From positions 25,462 to 89,461 of the forward strand of contig JALSLK010000091.1 of assembly GCA_026988355.1 (NCBI GenBank): DNA of 64,000 bases, given 5' to 3'. The stretch's first letter is position 1. Every line of letters begins with the position of its first letter. The stretch is from Flavobacteriaceae bacterium. Lineage in GTDB: Bacteria > Bacteroidota > Bacteroidia > Flavobacteriales > Flavobacteriaceae. The position numbers were made by a program, and so were the translations under genes. Positions 19,016 through 28,700 of the stretch are shown one piece after another. Under the pieces are notes generated by a model, which saw only the letters and a list, made by a program, of their open reading frames with translations, was not told the DNA's origin and searched no databases.

Positions 19016-19053
19016 AAATGGCTGCAAATATAAACTTTTTTTTACAGCCATTT
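19016..19053 (-). promoter_or_regulatory. Hairpin arms enclosing the rpsU -7 promoter element
   Basis: AAATGGCTG (19016-19024) and CAGCCATTT (19045-19053) are perfect 9-base inverted arms, probably the terminator of the lipoprotein gene ending at 19080. The 20-base loop contains, on the minus strand, TATATTTG (19032-19025), a match to the Bacteroidota -7 element for rpsU. No good TTG lies at the right spacing. Confidence 0.5.
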
Positions 19054-19079
19054 CATTTATTCTATTTTATTTTTAGAAA

Positions 19080-19583
19080 TTATGGTGCAACGTACTTATA
19101 CGTAAACGAAACTGATTTACCTGAAACTATATCACTTCCATTTCCATCTACCTGATTAATCTTTATGGTACATGAAAAATCTCTATTTCCTACTTGTCCG
19201 TTAAAAATATGTGTTTCTACATTAGTAGTTGTATGACCTGCTTCGATTGTTTTAATCTCTGTATCATCTACATTTATATTAGCACTACACGTCTTAAAAC
19301 ACAATTGCATACCATCTCCATTTCCTTCTACGGATACTACTGTTATTTTTAAATCGATTGCTGCATTTGTATTATTTGTAATATTAAATCCTAATTCTCC
19401 ATCTGCTCCAACTACATTATAAGTTTTTACTAAAATCGTATTCTCTACTACCTCTTCTTCGTCTATCTTAAGTGTAAATGGCACTACTTCTTCCACTACT
19501 GGATCTGGATCGTCACTCTTACACGAAGTTAAAATTAAAGACGATATAACTACTAGTGTTACTAAATATATTATTTTTTTCAT
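19080..19583 (-). CDS. Lipoprotein of unknown function
   Basis: A 167-residue predicted lipoprotein. The signal peptide ends in the lipobox LTSC, and the acylated Cys is followed by KSDDPDP, which fits the acidic lipoprotein export signal that sends Bacteroidota lipoproteins to the cell surface. The rest, residues 35-165, looks like a beta-sandwich with two nearby cysteines in CFKTC; I do not recognise the family. It is only 18 bases behind the Omp28-like gene at 19602, so the two are probably co-transcribed and may work together at the surface. Confidence 0.8.
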   Translation of the reverse strand: MKKIIYLVTLVVISSLILTSCKSDDPDPVVEEVVPFTLKIDEEEVVENTILVKTYNVVGADGELGFNITNNTNAAIDLKITVVSVEGNGDGMQLCFKTCSANINVDDTEIKTIEAGHTTTNVETHIFNGQVGNRDFSCTIKINQVDGNGSDIVSGKSVSFTYKYVAP

Positions 19584-19601
19584 TGGTATAATTTTAATTT
19601 A

Positions 19602-21248
19602 CTATTCTATGATTATTTTTTGCGTTCCTTTATGTGCTCCATCAAATATGGATACGATGTATATTCCCTTTTCTAAATTGGATAAATCTAATGTGGTTTC
19701 TTCTCTAATGCTATCTTTTACAAAGACTACTCTTCCTAACATATCGGAAAAACTTAGGTTAATTTCTCTATCGGTTTTTATATTCAATTTTCCTTTGGTT
19801 GGGTTTGGATAAATACTTACTGCTTCAAAGATATAGTTATCTACTGCTGCTGTTGCATTTTCTGTTGACGTAACGGATTGCATGACACTTTTCGATGCAT
19901 TATGCTGTATAAACACTACCACTTTTAAATCGCTCATTTCTTCGATATGTGTTCCTACCAAACTAGCTGTTAAAACTTGTTTTAGATGTGCTCCTTCTGT
20001 AAATGTAACTGCTGTACCATTTGCGTCTGGTATCATTTTCATCATTACATCTGTAAAATACGTTTCTCCGTTTGTTGCTACGTTTGCTGTTGTTCTTCCT
20101 TCAATTAATGCTGCATGAAGCACATAATCTCCTGACAAATATGGATCGATGTCTACTTCTACTACCACTTCATTTGCAAGTGCATGAACAGAATGAATTG
20201 CCGCCATTGTAAAAAATGCTGGTTTTGCATTTACTTGATTTAATACTGGCTGTAATTGCGCTGTATTTTGAAAGAAATTAGGATTATCGTCTACTCCATC
20301 TAAAGCTAAAGTAGGTACTCCTGTTACACTATAATAATCTCTTCTCACTCCTCCTTCTGCTGTGTAATATGGATCTCCTCCTACTCCTGGCCAATTCATT
20401 TGGTATTTTATCAAACTGTAATTTCCTGTATTTGCAGCTAAAAACGCATCGTTAAAATTATTTGTATTAAACCCTGCACATGGTCCGCAAGTAGAGCTTG
20501 TAAATTCTTCATATAATGGAAGTCTTTGTGTTGCTTGACTAGCAATACTTATTCCTAATTCTTTAGAGTCATTATTCAAATCTTCATCATTTCCACTTGC
20601 ATTTGCATTAGAAACCCAAGCTGTTATAGTATAATCTCCTGTCGTTGCTGCCCATGGCGTCGTAAATGTCACTTCATTTCTATCTCCAATAGAAAGGTTT
20701 ACTCCTGTAACATTTTGTGTTACAACTGCTCCATTATCTACTCTATAATTAACATCAAACGAAGTAAGGTTATTTAATCCTGTGTTTTCTACTGTACAGG
20801 TAATACTAATATCTCCTGCTGCTGCAAATGGCACTTGGTTTATTGCGCTCATCTTTGCATCTACATTATGACACCCCTCTCCAATTCCATAAACTACAAA
20901 TCTCGAACCGAAACCTGAATTGGCTGTTGTAAATCCTCCTACATAAACTCCGTTATAAGATACACTTAACGAACCTGGAGCACTACCGTTATATCCTGCA
21001 ATTCCATCTCCATAAGAATCTAATATTACAAATCGATAACATTCGGTTGTTGTAACATTCACATTTGTTGTTACAGAGGTTTCATTGGCTAATGTTGCAT
21101 TTTGCGCGATAAGATTATCATTAGAATCTAAAATCCCCCATCTTGTTTCGCTAGCATAAGCATCCGTCAATAATTCTACCGTAATTGTTTGCGACAACGC
21201 AACAGCTACTGTAAATAATAAGATAACAGTTGTTGTAATTTTTTTCAT
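19602..21248 (-). CDS. Omp28-family surface protein with type IX sorting domain
   Basis: A 548-residue exported protein. It has a signal peptide (cleavage after VALS, about residue 19), an N-terminal beta-rich region (20-125), a CARDB-like Ig segment (about 130-235), then an Omp28-type domain beginning EEFTSSTCGPC. The CGPC motif, at about residue 254, is a thioredoxin-type active-site sequence. The last 75 residues are a type A T9SS sorting domain (IYPNPTKGKLNI, then LSNLEKGIYIV). By inference it is moved through the type IX system and presents a CxxC protein on the cell surface. It is followed by a lipoprotein gene and preceded by a second Omp28-like gene and a divergent thioredoxin gene. 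No enzyme activity is established for the family. Confidence 0.85.
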   Translation of the reverse strand: MKKITTTVILLFTVAVALSQTITVELLTDAYASETRWGILDSNDNLIAQNATLANETSVTTNVNVTTTECYRFVILDSYGDGIAGYNGSAPGSLSVSYNGVYVGGFTTANSGFGSRFVVYGIGEGCHNVDAKMSAINQVPFAAAGDISITCTVENTGLNNLTSFDVNYRVDNGAVVTQNVTGVNLSIGDRNEVTFTTPWAATTGDYTITAWVSNANASGNDEDLNNDSKELGISIASQATQRLPLYEEFTSSTCGPCAGFNTNNFNDAFLAANTGNYSLIKYQMNWPGVGGDPYYTAEGGVRRDYYSVTGVPTLALDGVDDNPNFFQNTAQLQPVLNQVNAKPAFFTMAAIHSVHALANEVVVEVDIDPYLSGDYVLHAALIEGRTTANVATNGETYFTDVMMKMIPDANGTAVTFTEGAHLKQVLTASLVGTHIEEMSDLKVVVFIQHNASKSVMQSVTSTENATAAVDNYIFEAVSIYPNPTKGKLNIKTDREINLSFSDMLGRVVFVKDSIREETTLDLSNLEKGIYIVSIFDGAHKGTQKIIIE

Positions 21249-21290
21249 GGTTGTTGTTTTAAATATTTGTTGTTAAATAATTTATGGTTG

Positions 21291-21321
21291 CGAATATACA
21301 TTTTTTAACATTTTAATACAA
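21291..21321 (-). promoter_or_regulatory. Promoter of the Omp28-type surface protein
   Basis: On the minus strand TTG (21321-21319) is followed after 20 bases by TATATTCG (21298-21291), one base off the TAnnTTTG consensus. The leader to the ATG at 21248 is about 40 bases and rich in ACA/ACC repeats. Confidence 0.5.
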
Positions 21322-21433
21322 TAAATTCTTTAAAATAATAATAATCCCATATAAATTAGTTAATTTAATTAACCAATTCTCATAAAAACATTCAAAATAA
21401 TACGATTCTAAAATCAGATTTTAGAGTAGGTAA

Positions 21434-22276
21434 TTAATCAAAATCTTTATTTACATTTACTTTTGCCATTTGTACATTTAGACAGTTATCATTTGCGTCT
21501 ACTACAAAAGCGACAATGCGTATATTTGAAATACTTTGAATTGTATTTGGTAAATTTATTGCCATGAAATTTTTTGTATATCTATGATTATCTTCTATTT
21601 GATTTGGCAATGCATCTCCTAATGTGCTCGTAAATGAGTAACGCAATACATCATTATGTTCGTAATCTTCAATAATTGCTGGTCGATCGGATAATGATGC
21701 ATTATGCTGTGCGTAGATCAAACCATCTTCTACTAAATAAACCACTAATTTATAATTGTTAACAGTTGTTAATTCTTCTACAAAACCTACTCTTACAGTT
21801 ACATCAATTGTATTATTTGTTAATGTGGAATTAATTGCCAATCCAACTGGTGCATATTTATTTAATAACAACTCTAAATCTCTTATTTTATAATCGTCTG
21901 ACCATATTGCCTCGTTTCTATTTAAGGTAACTCTTGGAAATCCTAAATCTGGATTAAATTCTGTCACCAATGTTTCTGAATACTCATTTTGCATTTCTTC
22001 TGGACTTGATAGTGATTTAAAATGAAGTGCAATCGGTATAAATCTATCATTTCCTTCTACAGTACCATTACCATGTACTGCATTATGTATTGCAAATCCT
22101 GCTCCCGTACAATACACACACCATGTTCCTGTATAGTCTTCGATTAATAGCTTTTGCGTAAATTCTGATTGTTCTACTAATATTGTTTCTGGCACATCTT
22201 CACTTTTATAACAAGATATAAAAACTTGTGAAAGGGCTATCATCGTAAAAATTATTTTTATCGAAACTTGTTTCAT
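21434..22276 (-). CDS. Omp28-related lipoprotein with CxxC motif
   Basis: A 280-residue protein starting at an internal ATG (22276), because MKQVSIKIIFTMIALS starts a good lipoprotein signal peptide ending in the lipobox FISC; the longer frame adds ten hydrophilic residues before it. After the Cys comes YKSEDVPE, an acidic export signal. The Omp28-like domain starts LIEDYTGTWCVYCTGAG, so the thioredoxin-type motif is CVYC at about residue 51. The remainder resembles the C-terminal part of the neighbouring 548-residue Omp28 protein (VYLVEDGLIYAQHNASLS compared with QHNASKSVM there), but there is no T9SS domain. It is divergent to the thioredoxin gene at 22388, which suggests one surface thiol system; role unproven. 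Confidence 0.83.
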   Translation of the reverse strand: MKQVSIKIIFTMIALSQVFISCYKSEDVPETILVEQSEFTQKLLIEDYTGTWCVYCTGAGFAIHNAVHGNGTVEGNDRFIPIALHFKSLSSPEEMQNEYSETLVTEFNPDLGFPRVTLNRNEAIWSDDYKIRDLELLLNKYAPVGLAINSTLTNNTIDVTVRVGFVEELTTVNNYKLVVYLVEDGLIYAQHNASLSDRPAIIEDYEHNDVLRYSFTSTLGDALPNQIEDNHRYTKNFMAINLPNTIQSISNIRIVAFVVDANDNCLNVQMAKVNVNKDFD

Positions 22277-22305
22277 TCTTGGTATGCTTTTTGAATTATT
22301 CCTCA

Positions 22306-22313
22306 CAAATATA
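22306..22313 (-). promoter_or_regulatory. Probable -7 element upstream of the Omp28 lipoprotein
   Basis: The minus strand reads TATATTTG, perfect for TAnnTTTG, 30 bases before the ATG at 22276. A TTG at the matching distance is missing, so this is only half a promoter. Confidence 0.45.
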
Positions 22314-22387
22314 ATACGTTCATAGATATTTATTAAGTATTATTTCATAATATTGACAACTCTTACAAATTAAAAACCTTTTTTATC

Positions 22388-22870
22388 ATGAAAAAACCAA
22401 TTCTATTTTTTTTATTTACATTTTCTTTTTCGCTTTTTTATGCGCAAAAATCTTTCCCTAACATTAGCTTAAAAAATACTTCTGGAGAAAATGTAAACAT
22501 CATTGAAAAAAGTAAAGACAAATTAATTGTTGTTAGTTTTTGGGCTACTTGGTGTGGTCCTTGTATTCAAGAATTAGAAGCTATTAGTGAGGATTATGAG
22601 GATTTACAAGACGAAATGAATTTTGAATTAATTGCAATTTCTATCGACAACTCTCGCTCTGTCTCTAGGGTTAAGCCAATGGTTAATGGCAAAGATTGGA
22701 ATTATGAAATCTTATTAGATACAAATCAAGAGTTAAAAATGGCTTTGAATTTTTCTGCTCCTCCATATTTATTAATTGTTAAAAATGGCAAAATTTTATA
22801 TACACACTCTGGCTACACTCCTGGAAGCGAAGATGAAGTTTATGAAAAATTTAAAGCATTTTCTAAATAA
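22388..22870 (+). CDS. Exported TlpA/ResA-type thioredoxin-fold protein
   Basis: A 160-residue exported thiol-disulfide protein. A signal peptide (residues 1-19, cleavage after FYA) precedes a TlpA-type thioredoxin fold with the active site WCGPC (C56, C59), the SFWATW strand before it and the cis-proline loop near SAPPYLLIVK. The family reduces or oxidises disulfides outside the cytoplasm, for example in cytochrome c maturation or protein quality control. The gene is divergent to the two Omp28-type genes, which also carry CxxC motifs, and is followed by a DUF6029 outer-membrane protein, so a role in keeping these surface cysteines in the right redox state is a reasonable inference. Confidence 0.9.
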   Translation: MKKPILFFLFTFSFSLFYAQKSFPNISLKNTSGENVNIIEKSKDKLIVVSFWATWCGPCIQELEAISEDYEDLQDEMNFELIAISIDNSRSVSRVKPMVNGKDWNYEILLDTNQELKMALNFSAPPYLLIVKNGKILYTHSGYTPGSEDEVYEKFKAFSK

Positions 22871-23047
22871 CTATATCGCATATTAAAATATTAATCCGCT
22901 AATACTCTTTCGATTATCTTTTCCTGCTTTTTTTACATTTAATTTTCAAACTTCATTTTTTTTATATTGAAATGACTTCTTAATTGGTGTTTTTGATTTT
23001 TCGTAACGAAAGTCTATAAATATTTCGGGTTAAAAAAATTGTTTTTC

Positions 23048-23055
23048 TATATTTG
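23048..23055 (+). promoter_or_regulatory. Probable -7 element upstream of the DUF6029 gene
   Basis: TATATTTG is a perfect TAnnTTTG match 18 bases before the ATG at 23073. No TTG is found 17-23 bases upstream, so the call is provisional. Confidence 0.4.
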
Positions 23056-23072
23056 TTCAAATTATTTTTATA

Positions 23073-24773
23073 ATGAAAAACTTAGTATTTGCTAGTCTTG
23101 TAATTTTATCTTCTATAACTTACAGCCAAAAAAAAGGAAACTTCACTATTAGTTTCGAATCTAATTCGCAATATAACTTATTTGATAAAGAGGAAGTTTC
23201 TATAAAAAATGAAAACTTTAGATCTAATAATTATTTGAATCTAAACTATACTATTAGTGATTTTTCATTTGGTATTCAATTAGAAAGTTATGCTCCAAAT
23301 GCTATTCTTAACTTTTCGCCTTCTTTTAATAAACAAATTGGTTTAGGTACTGCTTTTGTTAAATTTAAAAATAAAAAATTGGATGTAACTCTTGGGCATT
23401 TCTACGAACAGTTTGGCAGCGGTTTAACACTTCGTTCTTGGGAAGATAGACAACTTGGAATTAACAATGCTTTACTAGGTGCTAATATTAAATTTTTACC
23501 GAACCCATATCTTGAATTTACTGGCTTTGTTGCAAGACAGCGCAAAGGCTTTGAAATTGCAAAAAGTAATCTCATTGGCTTTAATACTGAAATTAATTTG
23601 GGTTCGTTTCTAAAATCGGATAAAACTGGTGTAAATTTAGGTCTAAGTTATGTTGGAAAAGATGAAGATTACACAAGTAATACTCCTGGTTTTATAGGTG
23701 CTTATTTTCCTAATTATGTGTATACAACCTCCACTCGTTTAGATATAAATCACAATAATTTTTATATTAATTCTGAATATGTATACAAAAGTAACGATGT
23801 ACGAATTAAAGCAAACAATGATGGTGTTAACGAGACGAAAGTGTCGGATGGTAATGCTATTTTATTAACGCTTGGTTACTCTCAAAAAGGATTAGGAATT
23901 AGCTCTACTTTTAGGCGTTTGGAGAATATGAATTTTTATAGCGAACGTGAAGCCGCTGGCAATCCTTTTAATGAACAAATTGTGAATTATTTGCCTAATT
24001 TAACCAAACAACACGATTATTCTCTTACAAATATTTATGTGTATCAAGCGCAATCTGGAACTGATTTTTCTAGAGGTGATTTTAGAAACGGTGTTTTAAA
24101 TGGTTTTGTTAGAGATGGCGAAATTGGGAATCAAATTGATGTGTACTACAAAATAAAGAGAAGTTCTTTGTTAGGCGGAAAATACGGTACCAAACTAGCC
24201 TTGAATTTTTCGTATTGGGCTGGACTTAAAACCAACATTATTACTACAAATATTGATGGCGTTTATGATATAAATTATACTACGGATTTTTTAAATTTTA
24301 AAAATAAGTATTATCGAGATATTAATCTTGAAGTACGAAAAAAATGGTCAAAAAAATGGGCTTCTATCTTTTCGTATGTCAATTTATTTTATGATAAAGA
24401 AATTTTAGAAAGCAAAGAGGATAAGGTTCATGCCAATATTGCTGTAATTGAATCTACTTATAAAATAGGTAAGGGAAAAGCTATTCGTGCCGAAATTCAA
24501 CACCTTTGGACGAAAGATGATCAAAAAAATTGGGCAGCTGGCACTGCTGAATTTAATGCTTCAACTAAACTTTCTTTTTTCGCTACCGATATGTATAATT
24601 ATGGCGATGAGCAAAAACATTATTACAATGCTGGTACAAGTTACACAAAAGGCAAAAGCAGATTTGCCTTAAGTTACGGTAAACAAAGAGGTGGTTTGTT
24701 ATGTGTTGGTGGTGTTTGTAGAGAGGTTAGTGCTTCTACTGGTTTTAATTTTAATTTTATTACTTCGTTTTAA
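23073..24773 (+). CDS. DUF6029-type outer-membrane beta-barrel protein
   Basis: A 566-residue exported protein with a signal peptide (cleavage after ITYS, about residue 18). The remainder is a long series of amphipathic strands with aromatic residues at strand ends, and the last residues (NFNFITSF) end in Phe, as expected for a Bam-inserted outer-membrane barrel. The N-terminal part, including GLGTAFVKFKNKKLDVTLGHFYEQFGSG, fits the DUF6029 family, whose function is not known. In flavobacteria this family often stands next to TlpA-like and Omp28 genes, exactly as here. A possible CVGGVC motif near the C-terminus adds another cysteine pair. It converges with the LysM gene with only 11 bases between the stops. 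Confidence 0.78.
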   Translation: MKNLVFASLVILSSITYSQKKGNFTISFESNSQYNLFDKEEVSIKNENFRSNNYLNLNYTISDFSFGIQLESYAPNAILNFSPSFNKQIGLGTAFVKFKNKKLDVTLGHFYEQFGSGLTLRSWEDRQLGINNALLGANIKFLPNPYLEFTGFVARQRKGFEIAKSNLIGFNTEINLGSFLKSDKTGVNLGLSYVGKDEDYTSNTPGFIGAYFPNYVYTTSTRLDINHNNFYINSEYVYKSNDVRIKANNDGVNETKVSDGNAILLTLGYSQKGLGISSTFRRLENMNFYSEREAAGNPFNEQIVNYLPNLTKQHDYSLTNIYVYQAQSGTDFSRGDFRNGVLNGFVRDGEIGNQIDVYYKIKRSSLLGGKYGTKLALNFSYWAGLKTNIITTNIDGVYDINYTTDFLNFKNKYYRDINLEVRKKWSKKWASIFSYVNLFYDKEILESKEDKVHANIAVIESTYKIGKGKAIRAEIQHLWTKDDQKNWAAGTAEFNASTKLSFFATDMYNYGDEQKHYYNAGTSYTKGKSRFALSYGKQRGGLLCVGGVCREVSASTGFNFNFITSF

Positions 24774-24784
24774 AACGTATCTAA

Positions 24785-26755
24785 TTATTTTGCTTCTTTT
24801 AGCCTGTAATTATCGTATTTCACGATAAAAACACCATCATTATAATATCCTCCTAACGGATTTATTATGTAACTAAATTTACTTTCTAATCGTTTTGATT
24901 TTCCTTCTTGAAACGCTTTTGATATATCGTAATTATTTGCTAAACGTAATAATGCATCGTAGGTTGTATCATATCCTTTATACGAAAAATCACTTGGTAA
25001 TGCCCCATATTTAGTTTTGTAAATTTCTTGGAATTTTGATATTTCTTCCGACTCCTCATCTATCAAATTTGTGGATGGATAATGAAATGTTAATCGATTT
25101 AAAAAGTGTGTTTTTATTTTATCGATATTTTTTGGTTTCTTTAATCCAAATAATGTTATTTTATATTCTTTTTCATATACTCCTAAATTATCGACTGCTA
25201 CGGAAGATGTCGCTTCTGAATCTGATACTAAAATTACCCAATTCTCTTTTTTATTTTTAATATTTTTTGCAAATAATTCTCTCTTTATATATCCGTCTTT
25301 CATATAAAGTACTGGTATTTTTATCGCTGTATTGTTATTTTGCAAATACGATTTAACCTTTATTATATTCGCATTATCTTTCGTTTTTTTATCTGTTATT
25401 ATCATCAAATTTTGATTGGTATATCGTTCCTTAATATACGACAGCATCTTATTTGCCATTTGTGTTTTTGTTGCATTATTTTGAATGGCACTTTTTACTG
25501 CTATTGTTCCATGATCCTTTTTAGACAAAGGCGATATTAAGGGCACATTTTTATCTCTTAATTTTGTTGCTACTTCTTTAAATTTACTATAAAATAATGG
25601 TCCTATTATTACATCAGTTTTTGAAAAATCATACGAGTTTAATATGGTAGCGACTTGTGCCGAATTATTCTTAGTATCAAACACCTTTACATTTACGGAT
25701 AATCCTTTTTCTTTTAATTTTTCTAATGCTATCATAGCTCCTAAATAAAAATCTGTTACTCTGTTTAACAGTTTGCTTTTTGCAAATGTTTTGGAATTGT
25801 CGTCTGCTTTAAATGGCAGCATAATAACTACATTTAATTCTTTTCCTTGTATGTCTCCTTCATACATTAAGTTTTCTTCTTCTTTTTTTACAGGAATCTT
25901 AATTTCCATACCTACTTTTAATCCATTTTTTAACTCTGGATTTAAGCGAATTAATTCTTCTTCGGAAACGCCATAAGTTTGTTTTAATCTATAAAAACCT
26001 TCTTTTGCTACTACTTTATGAATTTTATACGTTGGTTCTATAGATTCATTTACAATTACGACTTCGGTGTTTCTTGGTATTAATATAAAATCTTCTACTT
26101 TTAAACCGTGTTCTAATTGCGGATTTAGATGAATTATCTGTTGCTTTGTTACATTGTACTTTCTTGTTAGCGAATAAAATGTATCGTATTGTTTTACAGT
26201 ATATCCTACATATTTTTTAGTATCATATTCTGGTTCTTTCGGAATGACAACTACTGGTTTTGTATCTTGTAATTTGGTAGGGAATTTTAATACTTGTCCT
26301 ACGGACAATACACTTTTTCTTCTAAGTTTATTTAATTTTCTTGCTTTTCGCTTAGAAATTTTGTATTTCTTACATAAGGAATACACTGTTTCTTGCGGTC
26401 TAACTGTATGATATAAAATACCATTTTTTATTGAATCCCTCTCTAACTTTACCTTTTTTACTAATTCTATTTTTTTAGGAGCTTCTTGTTCTTTTATTGT
26501 TTCTGATTTTCGTACTTCGGATGTCTTTTTTTTGTATTTTACATTTGGTATTATTAGTACTTCATCGATGTTTATTCCGTCTTTTGCATCTGGATTTAGT
26601 TTTAATAAATCGTATGGTGTTATTCCTAATTTTCTTGATATACTGCTTATTGTTTCGTTATCGACAACTCGGTACGTAGTATACTTTTTTTCTTGTGAAA
26701 AAGTTGCTATCGCTATAAAAAATGATAGTATTAAAAGTCCAATTTGTTTTTTCAT
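24785..26755 (-). CDS. LysM-repeat protein with periplasmic binding-protein domain
   Basis: A 656-residue envelope protein. A signal peptide (MKKQIGLLILSF, cleavage near residue 20) is followed by four LysM repeats (about 23-75, 110-160, 175-225 and 230-280), each with the pattern YTV...ET..SLS.K...T...L..LNP, which bind peptidoglycan. The C-terminal half (about 300-650) is a type I periplasmic-binding fold resembling the branched-chain amino-acid receptor and LpoA families (VVIMLPFK, IIGPLFYSKF, DFSYKGYDT). Such proteins are thought to act at the cell wall, but the ligand is not known. The ATG at 26755 lies 2 bases after the guaA stop, so the two genes are translated from one message; the longer start at 26767 would overlap guaA and disturb the signal peptide. 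Confidence 0.85.
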   Translation of the reverse strand: MKKQIGLLILSFFIAIATFSQEKKYTTYRVVDNETISSISRKLGITPYDLLKLNPDAKDGINIDEVLIIPNVKYKKKTSEVRKSETIKEQEAPKKIELVKKVKLERDSIKNGILYHTVRPQETVYSLCKKYKISKRKARKLNKLRRKSVLSVGQVLKFPTKLQDTKPVVVIPKEPEYDTKKYVGYTVKQYDTFYSLTRKYNVTKQQIIHLNPQLEHGLKVEDFILIPRNTEVVIVNESIEPTYKIHKVVAKEGFYRLKQTYGVSEEELIRLNPELKNGLKVGMEIKIPVKKEEENLMYEGDIQGKELNVVIMLPFKADDNSKTFAKSKLLNRVTDFYLGAMIALEKLKEKGLSVNVKVFDTKNNSAQVATILNSYDFSKTDVIIGPLFYSKFKEVATKLRDKNVPLISPLSKKDHGTIAVKSAIQNNATKTQMANKMLSYIKERYTNQNLMIITDKKTKDNANIIKVKSYLQNNNTAIKIPVLYMKDGYIKRELFAKNIKNKKENWVILVSDSEATSSVAVDNLGVYEKEYKITLFGLKKPKNIDKIKTHFLNRLTFHYPSTNLIDEESEEISKFQEIYKTKYGALPSDFSYKGYDTTYDALLRLANNYDISKAFQEGKSKRLESKFSYIINPLGGYYNDGVFIVKYDNYRLKEAK

Positions 26756-26757
26756 TA

Positions 26758-28290
26758 TTATTCCCATTCTATTGTTGCTGGTGGTTTTGAGCTTATATCG
26801 TATACTACTCTGTTTACACCTTTTACATTATTTATTATTTTATTTGATATTTCTTGTAAAAACTTATATGGCAAATCTACCCAATCTGCTGTCATTCCAT
26901 CTGTAGACGAAACTGCTCGCAAAGCTACAACTTTTTCATAAGTTCTTTCGTCTCCCATTACTCCTACCGAATTTATTGGCAACAATATGGCTCCTGCCTG
27001 CCAGACTTTATCATATAAGTTCCATCTTCTCAATCCATTTATAAAAATGGCATCTACTTCTTGTAACATTTTTACTTTCTCTTTTGTGATATCTCCCAAA
27101 ATCCGAATTGCTAATCCTGGTCCTGGAAATGGATGTCTTCCTAATAACACTTTATCTATTCCTAATGTTTTTCCTACTCTTCTCACTTCATCTTTAAATA
27201 TCATTCGTAATGGTTCTACAATTTTTAACTTCATATAATCTGGTAATCCTCCTACATTGTGGTGTGATTTTATAGTTGCTGATGGACCTCCTGATATAGA
27301 CACAGATTCTATCACATCTGGATATATTGTTCCTTGTGCTAGATATTTTACACTTGTAATTTGCTTTGCTTCATCATCAAAAACATCTACAAACACTTTC
27401 CCTATTGCTTTTCTTTTCTTTTCTGGATCACTTATTCCTTTTAATTCTTTCAAAAAACGTGCCGAAGCATCTACTCCTTTAACGTTTAATCCCATATTTT
27501 GGTATTGTTCTAGTACCGAAATATACTCCTCTTTACGCAACAAACCGTTATCTACAAAGATACAATATAAATTTTGTCCTATTGCTTTATCTAGTATTAC
27601 TGCTGCTACAGTAGAGTCTACTCCGCCTGACAATCCCAATACTACTTTTTCGTTTCCTATTTGCTCTTGTATTTTTTTTACGGTCGTTTCTACAAATGCA
27701 TCTGGTGTCCAATTTTGTTCTATCTCTGCTATTTGCACTAAAAAGTTCTTTAACAATTGCTTTCCTTCTGTCGTATGATATACTTCTGGATGAAACTGTA
27801 TGGCATAAGTTTCTTCTTCTTTTATTTTAAATGCTGCATTTTCTACATCGTGTGTACTTGCTATTTTTATTGCATTTTTTGGTAAAGTTATTATGGTATC
27901 GCTATGACTCATCCATACTTGACTATTTACTTCTATTTTTTGGAATAATAAATTTTCTGTTTTTATATAGGATAAATTTGCTCTTCCATATTCTCTTGTA
28001 TTACTTTCTCCTACTCTTCCTCCAAAAAAATGTGCTAAATATTGTGCTCCATAACAGATTGCTAATAGTGGTTTTTTTCCTTTTATTTCTGACAATTCTG
28101 GGTGTAATACTGCTTCTCCTTGAACTGAACTTGGACTTCCTGAAAGGATAACGGCTTTGTAATTATTTACATCGTAATTTTTACTATTATACGGAAATAT
28201 TTCTGAGTATATATTGAGTTCTCTAACTCTCCGTGCTATTAGTTGTGTAAACTGTGATCCAAAATCTAAAATTAGTACCTTTTGTTGCAT
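26758..28290 (-). CDS. guaA: GMP synthase (glutamine-hydrolysing)
   Basis: GuaA converts XMP to GMP using glutamine nitrogen and ATP. The 510-residue product has the class I amidotransferase domain first (ILDFGSQ; nucleophile C79 in [15 protein letters not shown] with the His-Glu pair), then the ATP pyrophosphatase domain with the loop [10 protein letters not shown] and the C-terminal dimerisation domain ending PPATIEWE. The ATG at 28290 is chosen because the one upstream candidate is a TTG within the apparent promoter. A -7-type element (TACTTTTG) ends three bases before the ATG, which suggests a very short or absent leader. It is co-transcribed with the LysM protein gene. Confidence 0.98.
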   Translation of the reverse strand: MQQKVLILDFGSQFTQLIARRVRELNIYSEIFPYNSKNYDVNNYKAVILSGSPSSVQGEAVLHPELSEIKGKKPLLAICYGAQYLAHFFGGRVGESNTREYGRANLSYIKTENLLFQKIEVNSQVWMSHSDTIITLPKNAIKIASTHDVENAAFKIKEEETYAIQFHPEVYHTTEGKQLLKNFLVQIAEIEQNWTPDAFVETTVKKIQEQIGNEKVVLGLSGGVDSTVAAVILDKAIGQNLYCIFVDNGLLRKEEYISVLEQYQNMGLNVKGVDASARFLKELKGISDPEKKRKAIGKVFVDVFDDEAKQITSVKYLAQGTIYPDVIESVSISGGPSATIKSHHNVGGLPDYMKLKIVEPLRMIFKDEVRRVGKTLGIDKVLLGRHPFPGPGLAIRILGDITKEKVKMLQEVDAIFINGLRRWNLYDKVWQAGAILLPINSVGVMGDERTYEKVVALRAVSSTDGMTADWVDLPYKFLQEISNKIINNVKGVNRVVYDISSKPPATIEWE

Positions 28291-28293
28291 TTG

Positions 28294-28301
28294 CAAAAGT
28301 A
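28294..28301 (-). promoter_or_regulatory. Probable -7 element directly at the guaA start
   Basis: The minus strand reads TACTTTTG, a TAnnTTTG match separated by only CAA from the guaA ATG. A start of transcription 5-7 bases downstream would lie at or inside the start codon, implying a leaderless message. Confidence 0.45.
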
Positions 28302-28404
28302 TGAAGATTCAAGAAAAAAAAATCAGGAATAAAGACTTATTTTAAATAAAATATTCTCAATAATAAATTTGATTTTATTGTTGCTTATCCAGAAAAATGT
28401 TGTT

Positions 28405-28689
28405 TTATACAATCTCAGCAGTAAGTCCCAGTTCTAACAATCTAGAGCATTTTGATTCTAGTTCATTATATTCTCCTGTTTTTACTGCACATTTTCCTTT
28501 ATAATGGACTAGCATGGTACATTGCTCTGCTTGCAGTAACGTATGATTACAAACATCTATTAATGAGTCTATTACAAAATCGAATGTATTAAAATCATCA
28601 TCAAATAAAATGATTTCATGTTGAGACACTTCTTTTTCGAGTATCTCAAAATCTTCTTGTTTTTTTTGTTTTGTCCCCATTTTAATCAT
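28405..28689 (-). CDS. clpS: ATP-dependent Clp protease adaptor ClpS
   Basis: A 94-residue ClpS-family adaptor, which delivers N-degron substrates to ClpAP-type proteases. The conserved HEIILFDDDFNTFDFVIDSL segment, with the Asp-Asp-Phe-Asn-Thr residues lining the pocket, and CNHTLLQAEQCTMLVHYKGK (with the His-Tyr-Lys-Gly turn) are clear. Two in-frame ATGs (28689 and 28680) are possible. It stands after prmA and 119 bases away from it, with a plausible own promoter (28701-28731). Confidence 0.94.
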   Translation of the reverse strand: MIKMGTKQKKQEDFEILEKEVSQHEIILFDDDFNTFDFVIDSLIDVCNHTLLQAEQCTMLVHYKGKCAVKTGEYNELESKCSRLLELGLTAEIV

Positions 28690-28700
28690 TGTTAGTAACG

